Shown piece after piece: positions 47,413 to 60,050 of a stretch of DNA of 64,000 bases. Position numbers and translations under genes: made by a program. Source of the stretch: Larimichthys crocea (lineage: Eukaryota > Chordata > Actinopteri > Sciaenidae); the NCBI RefSeq assembly GCF_000972845.2, contig NC_040029.1, positions 3,399,811 through 3,463,810 on the forward strand, given 5' to 3'. Position 1 is the stretch's first letter; each line of letters starts with the position of its first letter. Below the pieces are notes generated by a model, which made no database searches, was not told the origin of the DNA, and worked only from the letters and a program-made list of their open reading frames with translations.

Positions 47413-47507
47413 CTGTTGAGGGTTAGAGTCGGCATGCTGCTGCTGCTGTTATACCGCAGACGGGTGTCCACCCAGGACTGGGCGAAGATAATATCGATCT
47501 GGTACTC
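47413..47507 (-). CDS. gabrg3: gabrg3 exon: first half of the split 221-bp exon (loop D)
   Basis: 95 bp, phase 0 in and phase 2 out, with acceptor CTCTCCCCAG (47508) and donor ACAG/GTATAA. It encodes EYQIDIIFAQSWVDTRLRYN then SSSSMPTLTLN. EYQIDI and TLN fit gamma-3. FAQSW is loop D of the gamma side of the benzodiazepine site. The residue matching gamma-2 Phe77 is Ile (IDIIF instead of IDIFF). The Ser-rich stretch is two residues longer than in mammals, and NSSS is a possible N-glycosylation site. It is the most 5' gabrg3 exon found, so the signal peptide and first strands lie outside the window. Confidence 0.95.
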
Positions 47508-49076
47508 CTGGGGAGAGAAAAGCAGAGTCAATGCACTGATCCGACAACCCTCTTTTTAAGGCTGTATACAGACAGAAAAGATGGATGAAGAGTGTGTGTG
47601 TGCCGAGCAGCTTCTGTTTGCTCCTTCTGGAGGAGCTGATAATGTGTTTGTTTGAACGCAGAAGTGTCCACATCAAAGGAAATACTAAAGCAGCGCAGCG
47701 CTCACTGGAAACACTTGAATACGCATTATGCTTTTGATATGGAAATTAAATTACACCCATCGCACAATTTGTTTACTTCAGCACATTTCTTTTGCTTCAC
47801 CTCAGAAATGACCGCTCTTTTAATTGTGCAAAGTTTCTGTTTTGAGAAGGTTGAATCAAAATTGGCCTCACTTGCCAGGTAAAAGAAGTCAAAAGTGTTT
47901 GTCTAGTTATGAAACTAGTTGTGAAAAACTAATTTTGTTCTCTTTTCATAACACAATGTTAAATCCTTGAAAACTTGGATTTGAATACACTTTTGTTACA
48001 ATATTGTTTCCAGTGTCACACTGCACATAAGAGAAACACTTTTTTAAATGCTTGGAGGTTTATACTGCAGTCGAATAGCAACTGAAACTGTGGGGAAACT
48101 GTTAAATCCACCATGAACATTCCTCTTCCTCAGTTTAACCTGGCAAAATACAACTGACAAGGACTGTCATTCATTGATCTTTACTGTCTTTGAGTCTTTA
48201 ATTAATAACATTTCTGCGGCTGACATAGCTGTCTTCACTCGCCTTGAACTTAGCATATACTCCAAATATCACACTGCCATTGCTGTGTTAGAAAAGTTTG
48301 TGATTAACATGAAAGTGCAGCCTCATCTCAAACTCAACCCCGTATTTGACTCCAGTCCAAACAGACAAAAACATATTTAACTGACTGGTTTCTGAAATGA
48401 TTCCTTCAACTTGTAGCTCTAAAGTCACACAGTTTACCACCCCAACACAATCTTGACAAACCCTATTAAAACCTGAGCTGTTGCAGGGAGTCTCCACAAC
48501 CTTGTTTACCACTCTGTCACTTGGGGATGTCTGTAACTCTGCTCTCATTTAACAGAGTTTGTAGAAACACCTGTGCAGAATGCCCAGACTTCAGGTCACG
48601 ATAGGACTGGACCATTTCAGGAGGGGCACTTCATTTACTCTTGTCCCATAGACTTGGTTGGCCGTTGATAGAGTGTCTGAGTGTGTTTATACGTGGAGAC
48701 ACTCAGCTCTTTCAGCTCAATCCACAGCCCAGTTAACCCACGTTGGCCTGTCATGACAATAGTCCCACCGGTTTTCTCGACAAGCTCCCTATTACCACTC
48801 CGCCACTGAGACAACAGACCGATGCAACAACTTTGTCACAATTAGTTACCTTGACACAACAGAAAATACAAGCAAGCTATAACAAGCTAATATAGCAAAG
48901 CAAACAAAGAAACGCCTGCGTAAATCGGACAACTCGAGTCAGCCGCTACGCTCAGAGCAAAGACAGAACAGTGCATATTCAGTTTCAGTGACCACAAACC
49001 GCAACTCCCTAACCTTTTGGGTACAAAATAATCAAATTAATGCAAATACACATTGATATACATATCTCGATATATA

Positions 49077-49093
49077 CACACACACACACACAC
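49077..49093. repeat. (CA)n microsatellite
   Basis: Short CA run at the end of a TA-rich stretch, intronic. Confidence 0.85.
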
Positions 49094-51179
49094 CATTTAT
49101 CATGAAAATAAAGATAATATCTGAAACATTGTAATAGCCTTCAGGCAGAGACCGTTGAGAAACATCACAAGCTTTTCAAAGCTTTCCATTGCTTAGAAGT
49201 TGAGGACCACCAACATGGCTGGCGGAAGGTCAGTGCATCAGCTGGAAGTCCTCTTTTGAATCTAAACAAGGCACAGTGATACTTCAATGATAAGGTCAGA
49301 CAGTGAGAACTCTTTGGAAGCCATTCACTATTCATTTGCTGAAATGAAAATGTTGAGTGATCCTGTTTGGTGAAAAGCTGATCTTGGTTGTAAAAAAATT
49401 ACCAATATGTTAACATGCTCAGAAACGTTGATGCTGATTGGCCGAGGCGTCCTGTGTAAGGGTAAGGGAAGGCGTCTATCCGTATCCGGAACATAGTTAC
49501 ATAGAGCAGAAACAGATGTAAGGCGAGTGTGAACAACAGACACAACTCACCTGTGATTAAACTCTGTTATTTCATGGTAGAAAAGGTGCATATTAGTTGT
49601 TATCCATTCACATTTAAAGTAGAAAATCACACATGCTCAACCAAACATCAATGTCATACACACTGTGCCACTTTCTTAATTTTCTGACCTTTTCCAAAAA
49701 CAGATAGACAAGACTTGACCTTCCCTAATAAATCTGTCACCGGATTCCCCATTGTTACATTGTGACCTTTGGAGGATAATGATAGGGAGACACACAGACG
49801 ACAATAAACCCATAATTCAGACAGCAAACCACAAAGTGTTACATTTACGCCTGGTGCACATGAACTCTCACGGCAATCCCCAAATGGGATTTTCTGCTTC
49901 CACTGGGTCTTTTTTGGGGGACTACGCCTAACAAGACAAGGCACTGAAGCAGGTCCATTATTCATGGACATTATGCAAAACAATGAAGGCAAGCGTTGAG
50001 AGATCTGACTGAAATTAACTACAGAGGCTTGCGTTATTCCTCTGGGGATTCATTTTAAAAGTAGAAAATGAGGGTGTTAAGGAGGGAGTCCATTACTCAC
50101 GGCTACTGACACACACAAAAAGAAACACACTGAAGACCTGTAGGTGAGATAATCAAGGTTGTATACCATCTCTGCTGGGAAAATCCAACATAAAGTTTGA
50201 GACTGGGCGTTGCAAGTTCATTATTTAAGATATAAATATTTTATTTTGTCCTAAAATATTCAGAACGTGGAACTATTTCCCTCCTGTCCCTGACCAAGTT
50301 TCTCACAGCAGGCGATCGGTACAGGAAGTGCGAGGAAACCCTCAATGATCAAACATTTATAATTTCTCCTGTGTTGTGAATCTGTTTCATCATAAAAAAA
50401 AAAATAAAAAAAAAAAAGGTGAAAATGCAGATTATAATCTTCCTTGCGTATGATGGAAAACCTCAGTAAAATATCATTTCAAGTCAAAATCCTTTGGTGT
50501 ATATCCATTATATTTGTCATCAAATGAGAGCAACACAACCTTAAAGAAGTCATTTCCCCATTCAGCACACACTGGATATTGGCAAATTTGCAGGTGGATA
50601 AAAATCAACAAATCTGGCCCTGCTATTTGTGGAAATACCACTCAGAATCTGATAATATGAAATCCATTATTAAAGCCCAAGGATGTTGACAGCAAAGCAC
50701 TTCTGACTGAAATTAATTTGCCTGACTTGAACAGCATCAGAACAAATAGAGTCCTCCTTATCCAGCATCATCATGTTCGCATGGAGGAGGAACGCTCCTC
50801 ACCAATTACAGACGTTGCTCAGCCACATTTTCCACATCCATGTACCAAAACATGTTTCCCCAAGAGGGCAGATGTGCTATCTTTATAATTTTATGTTTAG
50901 CAACAGCCTGCTTGAAATGTTTTTACTCAGAGGCAGAAATGTTGTTCTTGCCTGAAATTTTCAGACTGAAAACCTTCAATCAAAAAGTTTCCCCGTGTTA
51001 ACATTTTTTAATGAGTCATTATCGCTGATTCTACCATTCGTTAACTGAGGTTAGGTCATGAAGGCAGAAAACCCCTAAAAAAAAAATCCAGTGGGAAGTT
51101 TTTTTTCCCCCTCTACTGAATTAAGTGTGTGGATCAATGAATACACAGCGTTTGTGTGACACTACCCCTAGCTTTCTGA

Positions 51180-51515
51180 AGAGCCATTGTGAAGCTCAGT
51201 GGGGTGGCTCTGGCTGCCACAATGTTGGTAGTCCTGCCACTTCCGCCTCCTATTCTAAAAATGGCCAAAGACGTGGATCACTGGCCGAACTGAGGCGGGC
51301 TGACTGATAGCTGGGTGGTCAAACAAGTCATCTGCTATGCTGTTAATTATGCACAACTTTAACTCTTAATACAATTTAAATGAGAATGAAAATTATTCAG
51401 ATTCAGTACAGTCACGAATGGTAAAAATTAGCTATAGAGACCAAAACCCATTTTTTTGTACCAGGCTGTAAATGTGTTTCTTTCATTTTAACATGGGGAC
51501 TTATGGAGAGATTCT
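51180..51515 (+). repeat. interspersed repeat family Z, copy 1
   Basis: TTGTGAAGCTCAGTGGGGTGG, AAAATGGCCAAAGACGTGGA, ACTGAGGCGGGCTGA, AGCTATAGAGACCAAAACCCA and GTACCAGGCTGTAAATGTGTT occur in the same order at 53895-54175. AGAGACCAAAAC and TTTTTGTACCAGGCTGTAAA are motifs I recall from an abundant percomorph repeat. Type not determined. Confidence 0.65.
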
Positions 51516-51911
51516 GTAGCAAGTGGATGTTTAAGGAACTGCAGTGTGACACTTCACATTGGCTTCATTTCACAGCCATAGAAGTTGTGAATGGTAAATA
51601 TATATTCAAGTATGTAAATGCAATTAACTTAAGTACTTTAAAGTATTCCGAAATTATATTGAATATTTCAAGATAAATTGTTTCTGCTTACTTTTCCGCG
51701 ACCTCCATTATATATTTGAGACAGATGCAAATCAGTACATAAAATACTATCTTTACATGCAAACTTTAGTGTTTCAACCTGTCTTTTAAACACAACAAAG
51801 TGCCCCATTGTCAGGACATAATAAACTAAATCTAGTCTGCAAACAAGATTTTGACACGAGGCTCCTCTGTACTGTAAGACAGGGCTACAAAGACTTTGAA
51901 GACATGAACTC

Positions 51912-52103
51912 GGGGCGGTCGGTAGCATAGTGGGTTAAGCGACCGCCCCATGTGTGGAGGCTATAGTCCTCGCTGCAGCTGGCCCCGGTTCAAATCCCGC
52001 ATCGGACGGCTAATTTACTGCGTGTCACTCCCCCTCTCTCTGCCCCCTGCTTCCTGTCTATCTTCAGCTGTCCTATCTACTCTTTAAAAAAAAAAAAAGA
52101 AAT
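51912..52103 (+). mobile_element. tRNA-derived SINE with target site duplication
   Basis: The head GGGGCGGTCGGTAGCATAGTG contains an RNA polymerase III A-box-like motif (about 51923-51936), and GGTTCAAATCC at 51987-51997 is a good B box. A tRNA-unrelated body rich in CCCCTCTCTCTGCCCCCTGC follows, then a poly(A) tail. The flanks ACATGAACTC (51902-51911) and ACATAAACTC (52104-52113) match at 9 of 10 positions, giving a target duplication. I recall this SINE as common in percomorph fish. The orientation is plus, opposite to gabrg3. Confidence 0.88.
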
Positions 52104-53894
52104 ACATAAACTCTTGGTCCTAATCACTTTGCTTATGCATGTTAGTTTATTTGGCAATTGTTGTATAATCAACATTACATTCGAGGGTGAGTGTTACCTT
52201 GTTTTTATCACTTTGGTGATGCTTACAGACTTTGGAGGTAAAGCACAGCCTCACAGTATTATTGTTTAATTAAAAGTCCTCCAGCAGTTCAAAGGTAACC
52301 CCACCAGACAAGAATGTTGATCTGGGACAGAAAACCTCAAATTACATCCAATGACGAGCCGCTTTCTATAATACATACAGGGCTACAATTATATTATTAT
52401 GCCACATTATTATGCACATTAATATGTCATTCATAATATCTAATAATTAATTGCATAATGAGCACTCTTACTTTTTATAGGCAAAGTTTAAATACATTTT
52501 GCTGATTATAGGACATGAATGGAGTGTTTTTACACGTCAGTAAAGGATCTGAGTTCTCCTATGCTGATTTTCTTAATGAACTTAGCAAAAGAGTCAGTTC
52601 AGCCCATCATGAATATTTCACCATTACAACTCACTCATAATGGACTCTACTCTGCTTCATTGCTAATCAAGTCAAATCCAGTGAGCTCTAAAATACTGTC
52701 TTGCACTTTATCATATTATGCTTTGCAGTGAAGGGAAGCTCAAACTTAAGCACAGATCACTGACTAATGCATTTCTTCAGGCAAAAATGATGCCGCATAG
52801 TTGGAATAAATATTTATAAGTGAAATATTTATATCTCCCAGACCTTGGGAAATTAGTCGCTGGACTACATTTTCAATCCCAAGAAGAAAAAAGCTAAACA
52901 TGAGTGTTTGATTTTAGTTGCATGTCCATTTATGTGCTGCTTCATTGAGAATAAAACTTAATTTTAAATTTTGTTCAGAGTCCTCAATTCTGCCACTTCC
53001 CAACTAAACACATTCACCCAGAATGCATTGCTGTTGCCTTGTCCCGCAGGCAGGCCTCACAGTGATACTCCTTGTGTGAGAACGGTAGAAATAACGGTAA
53101 ACACGACCACTCAACCCCCGCTTAGGGGCAGCGATGAACTTCTGTCACGAGTAATACACAAAAGCGATCTTTAAAATGGCACTCGTGTCCGTAGGTACTG
53201 CAGTTTTGCTCGTGTGCGTGGAGCTAATTTCATAAACATGCTTTTGTCTTGTTCATTTCTACAAATCAAATAAAAAAGACCTTTTGAGCGAAACAAAGGG
53301 AAATGATTTGCATAGTTGCCGCGTCTCCTTGTGAGGAAGAAAGACAGACCAAATGAAAAACGACGCAAACTGCCGGCTGTGCTTCACTGAGCATCTGGCT
53401 TGAGGTACAATCAGCACCTGTGATCTCGTTGAGGAGCCCAAATCAAATGATACCGACTAAAAAGAATTGCACACCGTCGAGTAAGACTTCTTCAGTGTGA
53501 TCAAGCTTAAATATTTTAGTCTCATTTAGTTTAATTAAAAGTCAATACTTTTCAAGCAATCGGGCAAAGTACAAAAAAAGAGTTGTAACAAAAAGTACAA
53601 ACATAAAACAGGAAGACGTGAGGTTATGATTAGAATTGTACAGATTTGTAGTTATTTTTGTTTGTCAGGAAGAGGACAAGTAATTATATTGTTCTTCTCA
53701 AGTTGTTCTCTCATTTGTGGGGAACCAGCTGTTGCCCATGTCGCCACATTCCAGTCTGGTCTAAATAACAACTGTATTTAGTATGTTAAGGGATCCCTCA
53801 CAAATAGTTTTTGTGCCAAAGGTATAAACATGGGGAAACATGGGGCTAGACCACGGACGGTATAAAACATGGACGTAGTATCTGCGACGTCAAC

Positions 53895-54175
53895 AGCCAT
53901 TTTGAAGCTCAGAGTGCGGTGGCTCGAGCTGCCGACATCTTACCAGTCCTGCACGTGCAGTTTCCGGCTTATCTAGAAATGGTCAAAGACGTGGAACTGA
54001 GGTGGGCTGAATTAAGCCAGGTTGCTCCGACAAGCCACCTGTAATGGTAAACACTTGTCAAAGCGGCCACGCTGTTTATTCTTCATAACTTTAAGCCTTT
54101 GTATAATTTAAAATTTAAAAACTCAGTACTGTCGTCACGAATGAGAAAATTAGTTATAGAGACCAAAACTGTTTT
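53895..54175 (+). repeat. interspersed repeat family Z, copy 2
   Basis: Direct-orientation partner of 51180-51515, starting TTTTGAAGCTCAGAGTGCGG and including AAATGGTCAAAGACGTGGAAC and TTATAGAGACCAAAACTGTT. Its left part (about 53860-53890, GGTATAAAACATGGACGTAG) may belong to the same family. Divergence shows both are old insertions. Confidence 0.65.
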
Positions 54176-56479
54176 ATTTCTTTTCCCGGAACAAAAAAAC
54201 CTCTTTCAAAGTAAACTTTAAAAGAGTTCTGTGAAAATCCAAAATATGTAACAACATATATTAGAGAAGTATATGAAAAGACACACAGGGAAGATGTGAT
54301 CATGAATAGTAAATCAAAAATGAATATAAACAGCGAAGTTCATGAACTGAACAGAAAAGACAAAAGGGATAAAAAAAAAGATTTGTATAAATTGTAATAT
54401 TAAAACAAAACCTACAGCCTTGAATAATAAAACTAAAGCAGTGATAATACAACTATCAGCAGCAGCATCAGGATTTTAAAGTCCTTTGCTTTAAGGCACA
54501 ACACGCACCTTTACTTGTTTATCTCCAACAACATGGCCTTAAACATTTTGTTACAGCTTTTATTGTACGCGTCTTTGAACAGGTGATCTTTTCTTCCAGG
54601 CTTTAGTCCATCACACGCATACTGCTCATAATTAATTTAGATGCCGGGTTTCACTTCAAACACTACGTTTCTGTATACATCGATTGTGAGGGGAAAAACA
54701 AGCGGAGGAGGAGAAGGCAAAAGAAGAGGAATTAGATCAGAGAGGAAACTGTATCTAGAATCTAATAAAGGCGAGGAAAGTGATGAGGGGCAATAATGAG
54801 GACCAAGAGATTTAAGAGGGAAGCAGAATGTTATGGAGAGTGAAGAAGAAAGTACAAAATAAAAAATCTTCTATGTCATCTAGTCAATATGGGCTGACTC
54901 TCAGTATCATATTCAAATAAGTCACCAATCAGATTTAATCGGGACAGTAAGTCATGCTTACATAACACTGCAGCTGCTGTTTTGTGCTTTGTTCCACCTG
55001 CCACATGCTGTATACGAATGCTGATGATTGATATCTACCTCCAACACCCAGCTCCACCTGTTCTACTTACTGATTTTCATACTCGGTGACGGCATCTCTT
55101 GCCTTGTTGCGTTTTGTGCATCTTCATCTGTTCTGCTCTGTATAGCCCTGGAGGCCTTTATTGCTTTCACGGCTCACTTCTGCCTGGATTCACTGGGGAG
55201 CATCCACACTCCACAACTGTATCAAGCAGACAAAGATGTAGGCACTGGACGATTCTGCAAAACCCTGGATTACATTCAGTGACTTTTTGCTTTTTGAAAA
55301 GCACACAAAAGGGTTAATAAGAATCACCCTGACCTCCACAACCTCACACCATTATATCACCACTTACCTGGGATATAAGCGCCTTTCAGACATACATCTC
55401 TTTTAATGTACATAACGGCGAAATAAGCAGCCTGGTTACTTTACAAGGTCGAACTGAGTAAGATTTCCATATGACTTCAAACACAGAGTGTGAGAGAAAT
55501 AACTAATAACATGTACATGTTGACTAATGAAGGAGTCATCTATACATCGTCTCCTCATTTGACTACAAAAACCTAAATAAGGTGGCAGCTGGAAGTTTCT
55601 GGTAAGACGACAAATCACTAATAAACCACCAACCTTTACTTGGCACTGGTCCAGTCTGATCTAGAAATAGTTTGTTTACATTGCAACACAAGTGCATAAC
55701 CGATTCAGTGTGGTTATGATGCAATAGTTGGACGCTAGGAAACATTGAAAGAGCCCATTTTTGGTGTTAAAGATTCTTCTCAGACCAGAGGGGTCTAAAA
55801 ACTACCTTCCACTTGTGGTGCAACCACCACCCAAACTACCAGAGTAATAATCTGACCATGCATTGCAACCGCATGGATGAAACGGATGAAATGGGTGTCT
55901 TGAACTTATTACTCAAGCTGCAGGGGAATGCTGATAGCAAAGACAACAGTCATTGAGGATTTTATGGTGAAATCCATTTCAAAGTCAGATGACAGATGAA
56001 GCCAGCAACATGTTACATATTACATGTCTGAAAAGGTTTGAACTCCCTCGAGGTGCAACAAGTGTCAACCTTTCAAAAAAGGTCACATATGACAGTTATG
56101 TAAGAAAAACTAATTTTTAATTTTATTACTCCGTTGCCAGGCCACAGAGGTTTCTCATCTAGCTCACGGAATGTGATTAAGCACGGTGAATGCCATTTCA
56201 TTTTTCTGCATTAACTTATGGTATTGTCTTAATTCTGTCTTGGTGCAAAAGGCAAAGAACAGTGACCTTCTGCACTACAATCAGATAACCTTTCATCTTT
56301 CTCCCCCCTTTTTCAGCCTCACTCTCACAGCACCTAAATGAGTCACCTCACTGAAGGTCAAGCATGGAAAAACACAAAAAAAAAAAACACAAACTGCCAC
56401 CACCCCCCGCCCACCCCCACGCACAGAGACTACATTAAAAAGCACTTAAGTGACGTTTGACATGTGGAAAAAAAGCAGC

Positions 56480-56582
56480 TATATAAAAATTCTCGGCTAT
56501 ATAAGAGCGCAGAGAAGTCACAGCCTGAGCAGTTATTTTCCTCTGAATTGTTTCAACGGCACGTTTAGCACTGCTCAGGCTG
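56480..56582 (+). promoter_or_regulatory. tandem TATA-like boxes followed by a 13-bp stem hairpin
   Basis: TATATAAAA (56480-56488) and TATATAAG (56498-56505) sit 18 bp apart in a repeated GCTATATA context. Just downstream, CAGCCTGAGCAGT (56521-56533) and ACTGCTCAGGCTG (56570-56582) are perfect inverted repeats around a 36-nt loop. The spacing puts the hairpin where a transcript from these boxes would begin. Function is inferred; chance TATA boxes are common in AT-rich introns, but the stem is not. Confidence 0.3.
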
Positions 56583-59500
56583 CCGTCACCTACTATGCTG
56601 CTGAATCCAGTCAAAACTGAATGGAGACAGCGCGACAGAAATTGTCTTTGCTAGTGAGACTGGTGTGCAACAGCAATTTTTCTACTGGAAGGCTCTTTAT
56701 TAATGCCAGACATCTTCTAAATTAATCATCTTTTCTTCAAAGAGCGACAGAGTTAGATGCTAAAATATTACAGAGCAAAATAATTGAAGGACACTCACAG
56801 GGACTGTATTCAATGAACAATGATCTCCAAGTGCGTCATATTATAGTTCTTGAGGGTATGGAGTACCATCAAAGAAATACACCGACATCCTACCCATCTG
56901 GAAACTCGAGATGTGTTTTGTGTCCTGAATTGATTTACACTCTCAGTGATGTTAAAATGATCTTGAGGCTGAATGATTAAGTAACTGTGCTTTGTTTAGC
57001 TGGCCCTACTTGTACTGATGTTTCTCACTCAGAGTAGAGCTATATGCCAAAACATAAAGGTTACATTTACTCATATAGTCAGACCAGGAGAGCTTAAGAT
57101 TATTATAAATCTTGTTTTTGTTAATTCAGTGCTAGCAAGGGTTTTGTTGAGATGGAGATTTTGTGTGTCTACTTTGGCGCTGGGAATGAACCACAACAAA
57201 AAAGATGCGGACCAAAACAAACAGCTGAAAGATGCTATAACTATAGAACTGAAGGAAACGGCAGAGTTGGGTAATAATTATGTGACTTTCACATCTACCT
57301 AGCTAGATGCTGTCTGAAAAAGCAACAACGGATCACAATTTTGCTACATTTTATTTTTTAAGTGGAAAGCACCTCACCTGCTAATTTTATCATATGCGAC
57401 GTAAATACATTGGCAAACAAATTCTGACGCACTGTGTTTAAGCATGCAGGGGGACAGGTGGAGCCAATTTAAAAGTGACCAAGCTGTATATAAAGTAGTT
57501 CAGTCATAATACATTGTGGCTTATTAGTTGCTTTATATTTTGGAATATTAATCTGGAAATACAAAGTAATTACTGTTGTCAGCCGTTTTTTGTAGTGGAC
57601 TAAAAATAAAGTAAAATCAAATTTGTACTTAAATACAGCACTTGAATGAATGTGCTTTGTTGTAATTCACCGTACTTGACATTGGGCATATTTCTAACCC
57701 TGATCTGCAGTAAGTAAGTGTATACAATGTTGTGCAGTGTTTCTCTTACATCTATTTTCATGAGCTATAAAAAGTCTTATTTTCTGAGGTCAAAACAAAC
57801 AAACAAAAAAAAATCTGCACCCTGGAATCAAACCTACTCTTTAATGCCAAGATCCTGTTAAGGATTTACCAACATTATCACCTAAAGGAACGACGAGCAG
57901 CCTATATTGAAGAGAAATGAAAGAACAAGCAGAGGAGGGCAATACAATGTTCCTTTTTAAGTCTAAGAGTCTCTTCTGAAAAGAGTCGGAGCCTTTGATG
58001 TATATTCCCTGCATGTGTATGTGTGCACATGTGTGGATTTAGTCATCATAGATAGTCTGTGTGTTTGTGTACCTTGTAACTAAGTGTCCCCACAACAGAA
58101 ATAGCTTCATCTGTTTTTTTCAGAGTGGAAGTTCAAGAAGTCCTTCAATCTCTGCGGACTCAATTATTCAGTGAGTCTGTCTCCCTGTTGATGTTGTACC
58201 GATGGTGCACACTTTAATTCATTCTGTCGAGGTTTAAGTCCCTGAACAGGTTGAGTGCACCTTCGAGTTGAGCCAGTTTGTTGGGAAACCAAAATTACAG
58301 GGGATGAATAAAACAAGAATAAACATCAGAAATCTTGAGTCAGGGGTCCAGCGTGTACTTTTACTACACAAACACTCCCATTCATATTTACACATGGTTT
58401 ACCGAGCTGCCTCGGTAAACATCACGCCATGTTTAAGAAAAGGATTACCATTTGCATGCATTTAGTCTTGGAAATTTACTTCAGCAGCATTAAGGAAGCT
58501 TTTATGCAAAAACACACCTGTTTTATCAACCTTAATCACATAAGTGGAGCTGCAGGATATAGAGCGTCCCATCACCGCTGATTGAGATGCCAGGAATTCA
58601 ACCTATCTGCCAAAATTAGATGCAAGAAACGTCTCCATTGAAAGGAAGGGAAGAGTTGAAATTTAAGAGTGAAACATGATTAAATAATGCTTTGTTCTCA
58701 GGCCAAGAAAGTATTTTTATGACACTGCACTGTGATACAGTTTTTGCTTTACCATCAGATAGCATATTATTCATCAAGCCAGAATTTAAGAGTTCACCCT
58801 TCAGTCCCTTTTCCATCCAAACCAAAACAGATCGACATGCAAGGTTTAAATCAACACTTTTTCCTTGTAGTATTTTGAATTGACAGCTAACAAGCTTCAA
58901 CACTATTAAAAGTAACTTGTCCTAAAAAAGATTTTATATAATTTTGTTACACTAACTTGTAATCACATGAGTGGTATTTCTGTCATTCCCATTCTGCACC
59001 CTGTACGTCCGTACCTGCAAGAAGTACATCACACTTTACAGCACTAAATCACACATCACCCACTATTTCACAGATTTTGGTGAAACCGGATCATATTTTA
59101 TGAACAAAATGTTATCTGGTTTTCTGTCTGATGTCCTTACGGCTGCTCCGTATCAACTCTGATTTACAGAGTTTCCAGTTCTCGCTGCCAACTTAAGCTA
59201 CTGTTAGCTAATCTTGGCTCAGTTTATTAGCCGGGCTGCCCAGACTGTGAGCTCAGAGCACTGGCGGAGTGTTAGTGTTTTATTGTTAATGTGGTGTTTG
59301 GTTTTTCAGGCCTGAGGCGAGGAAGAATGCTGGCGGCAAGGAGAGCCGGTGTCGTGCCAGAACCGGAGCTGGGCCAACGTGCAATGGAACAGAGTTTAGC
59401 AGCCTCTATGGACATAAAGACAGGGACGAAGAGGGCAGCGGAGAAAACTAAGAAAAGAAAAAGGCGAGAATGCCAGCACCAATTAGGGCACATTCCCATT

Positions 59501-59939
59501 CATTACTAACGCTTGACAGAAATAAACAGTTGGTGGAGCCAATTCTCCAGTCAGATGCCATTAAACTAAATGACACCTTTTAAATTATGATGCCTTCTTG
59601 TGTCCAAGTCAACCCTTAAAACAAGTCAATGTGGGAAATTTGATACACAACATTTGTTGATTTATGTAGTGTGAGGAACGTTAGTCTCATTTAAGTCACA
59701 TGCTTCATGTACATTATAACCAACTTGACAAGCCTGTTTCCATCAGATTTTGTTTTATTAATACTTTTCCACCTTTGTATTCCACTAGTTTTTGCAAATT
59801 AACACCAAATAGTAGTATAGGTATAGTAAGTATAGGTCCAGCTGATGGGAATCTCCGTAGTTTTGCAGGTATTTGGTCATAAACCAGATAGTTTGTCCTT
59901 GTGATAAGGCTAGAAAACTCAATTGTTGTTGAGCCAATT

Positions 59940-60050
59940 CAATTTAAACCATGAAAGTCATGATGGTGCTAAAGACCCTCTGGGGACCATCATGATCCAT
60001 TCAGTAGTTGTTCAGATATTTCACTCTGGACGAGTCAACAAATTACACTG
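59940..60050 (-). repeat. interspersed repeat family Y, copy 3 (inverted)
   Basis: GACCATCATGATCCATTCAG and AGTTGTTCAGATATTTCACTC are the reverse-complement counterparts of the motifs in 31829-31945 (CAACAACTATTGG, GAAATGTCTC). Diverged. Confidence 0.5.

Noticed and set aside
55501..55560. Possible 68-bp gabrg3 exon (CATGTTGACTAATGAAGGAGTC on plus)
   Set aside because: The minus-strand reading contains stops in the needed frame and lacks the SIGPV motif expected in this exon.
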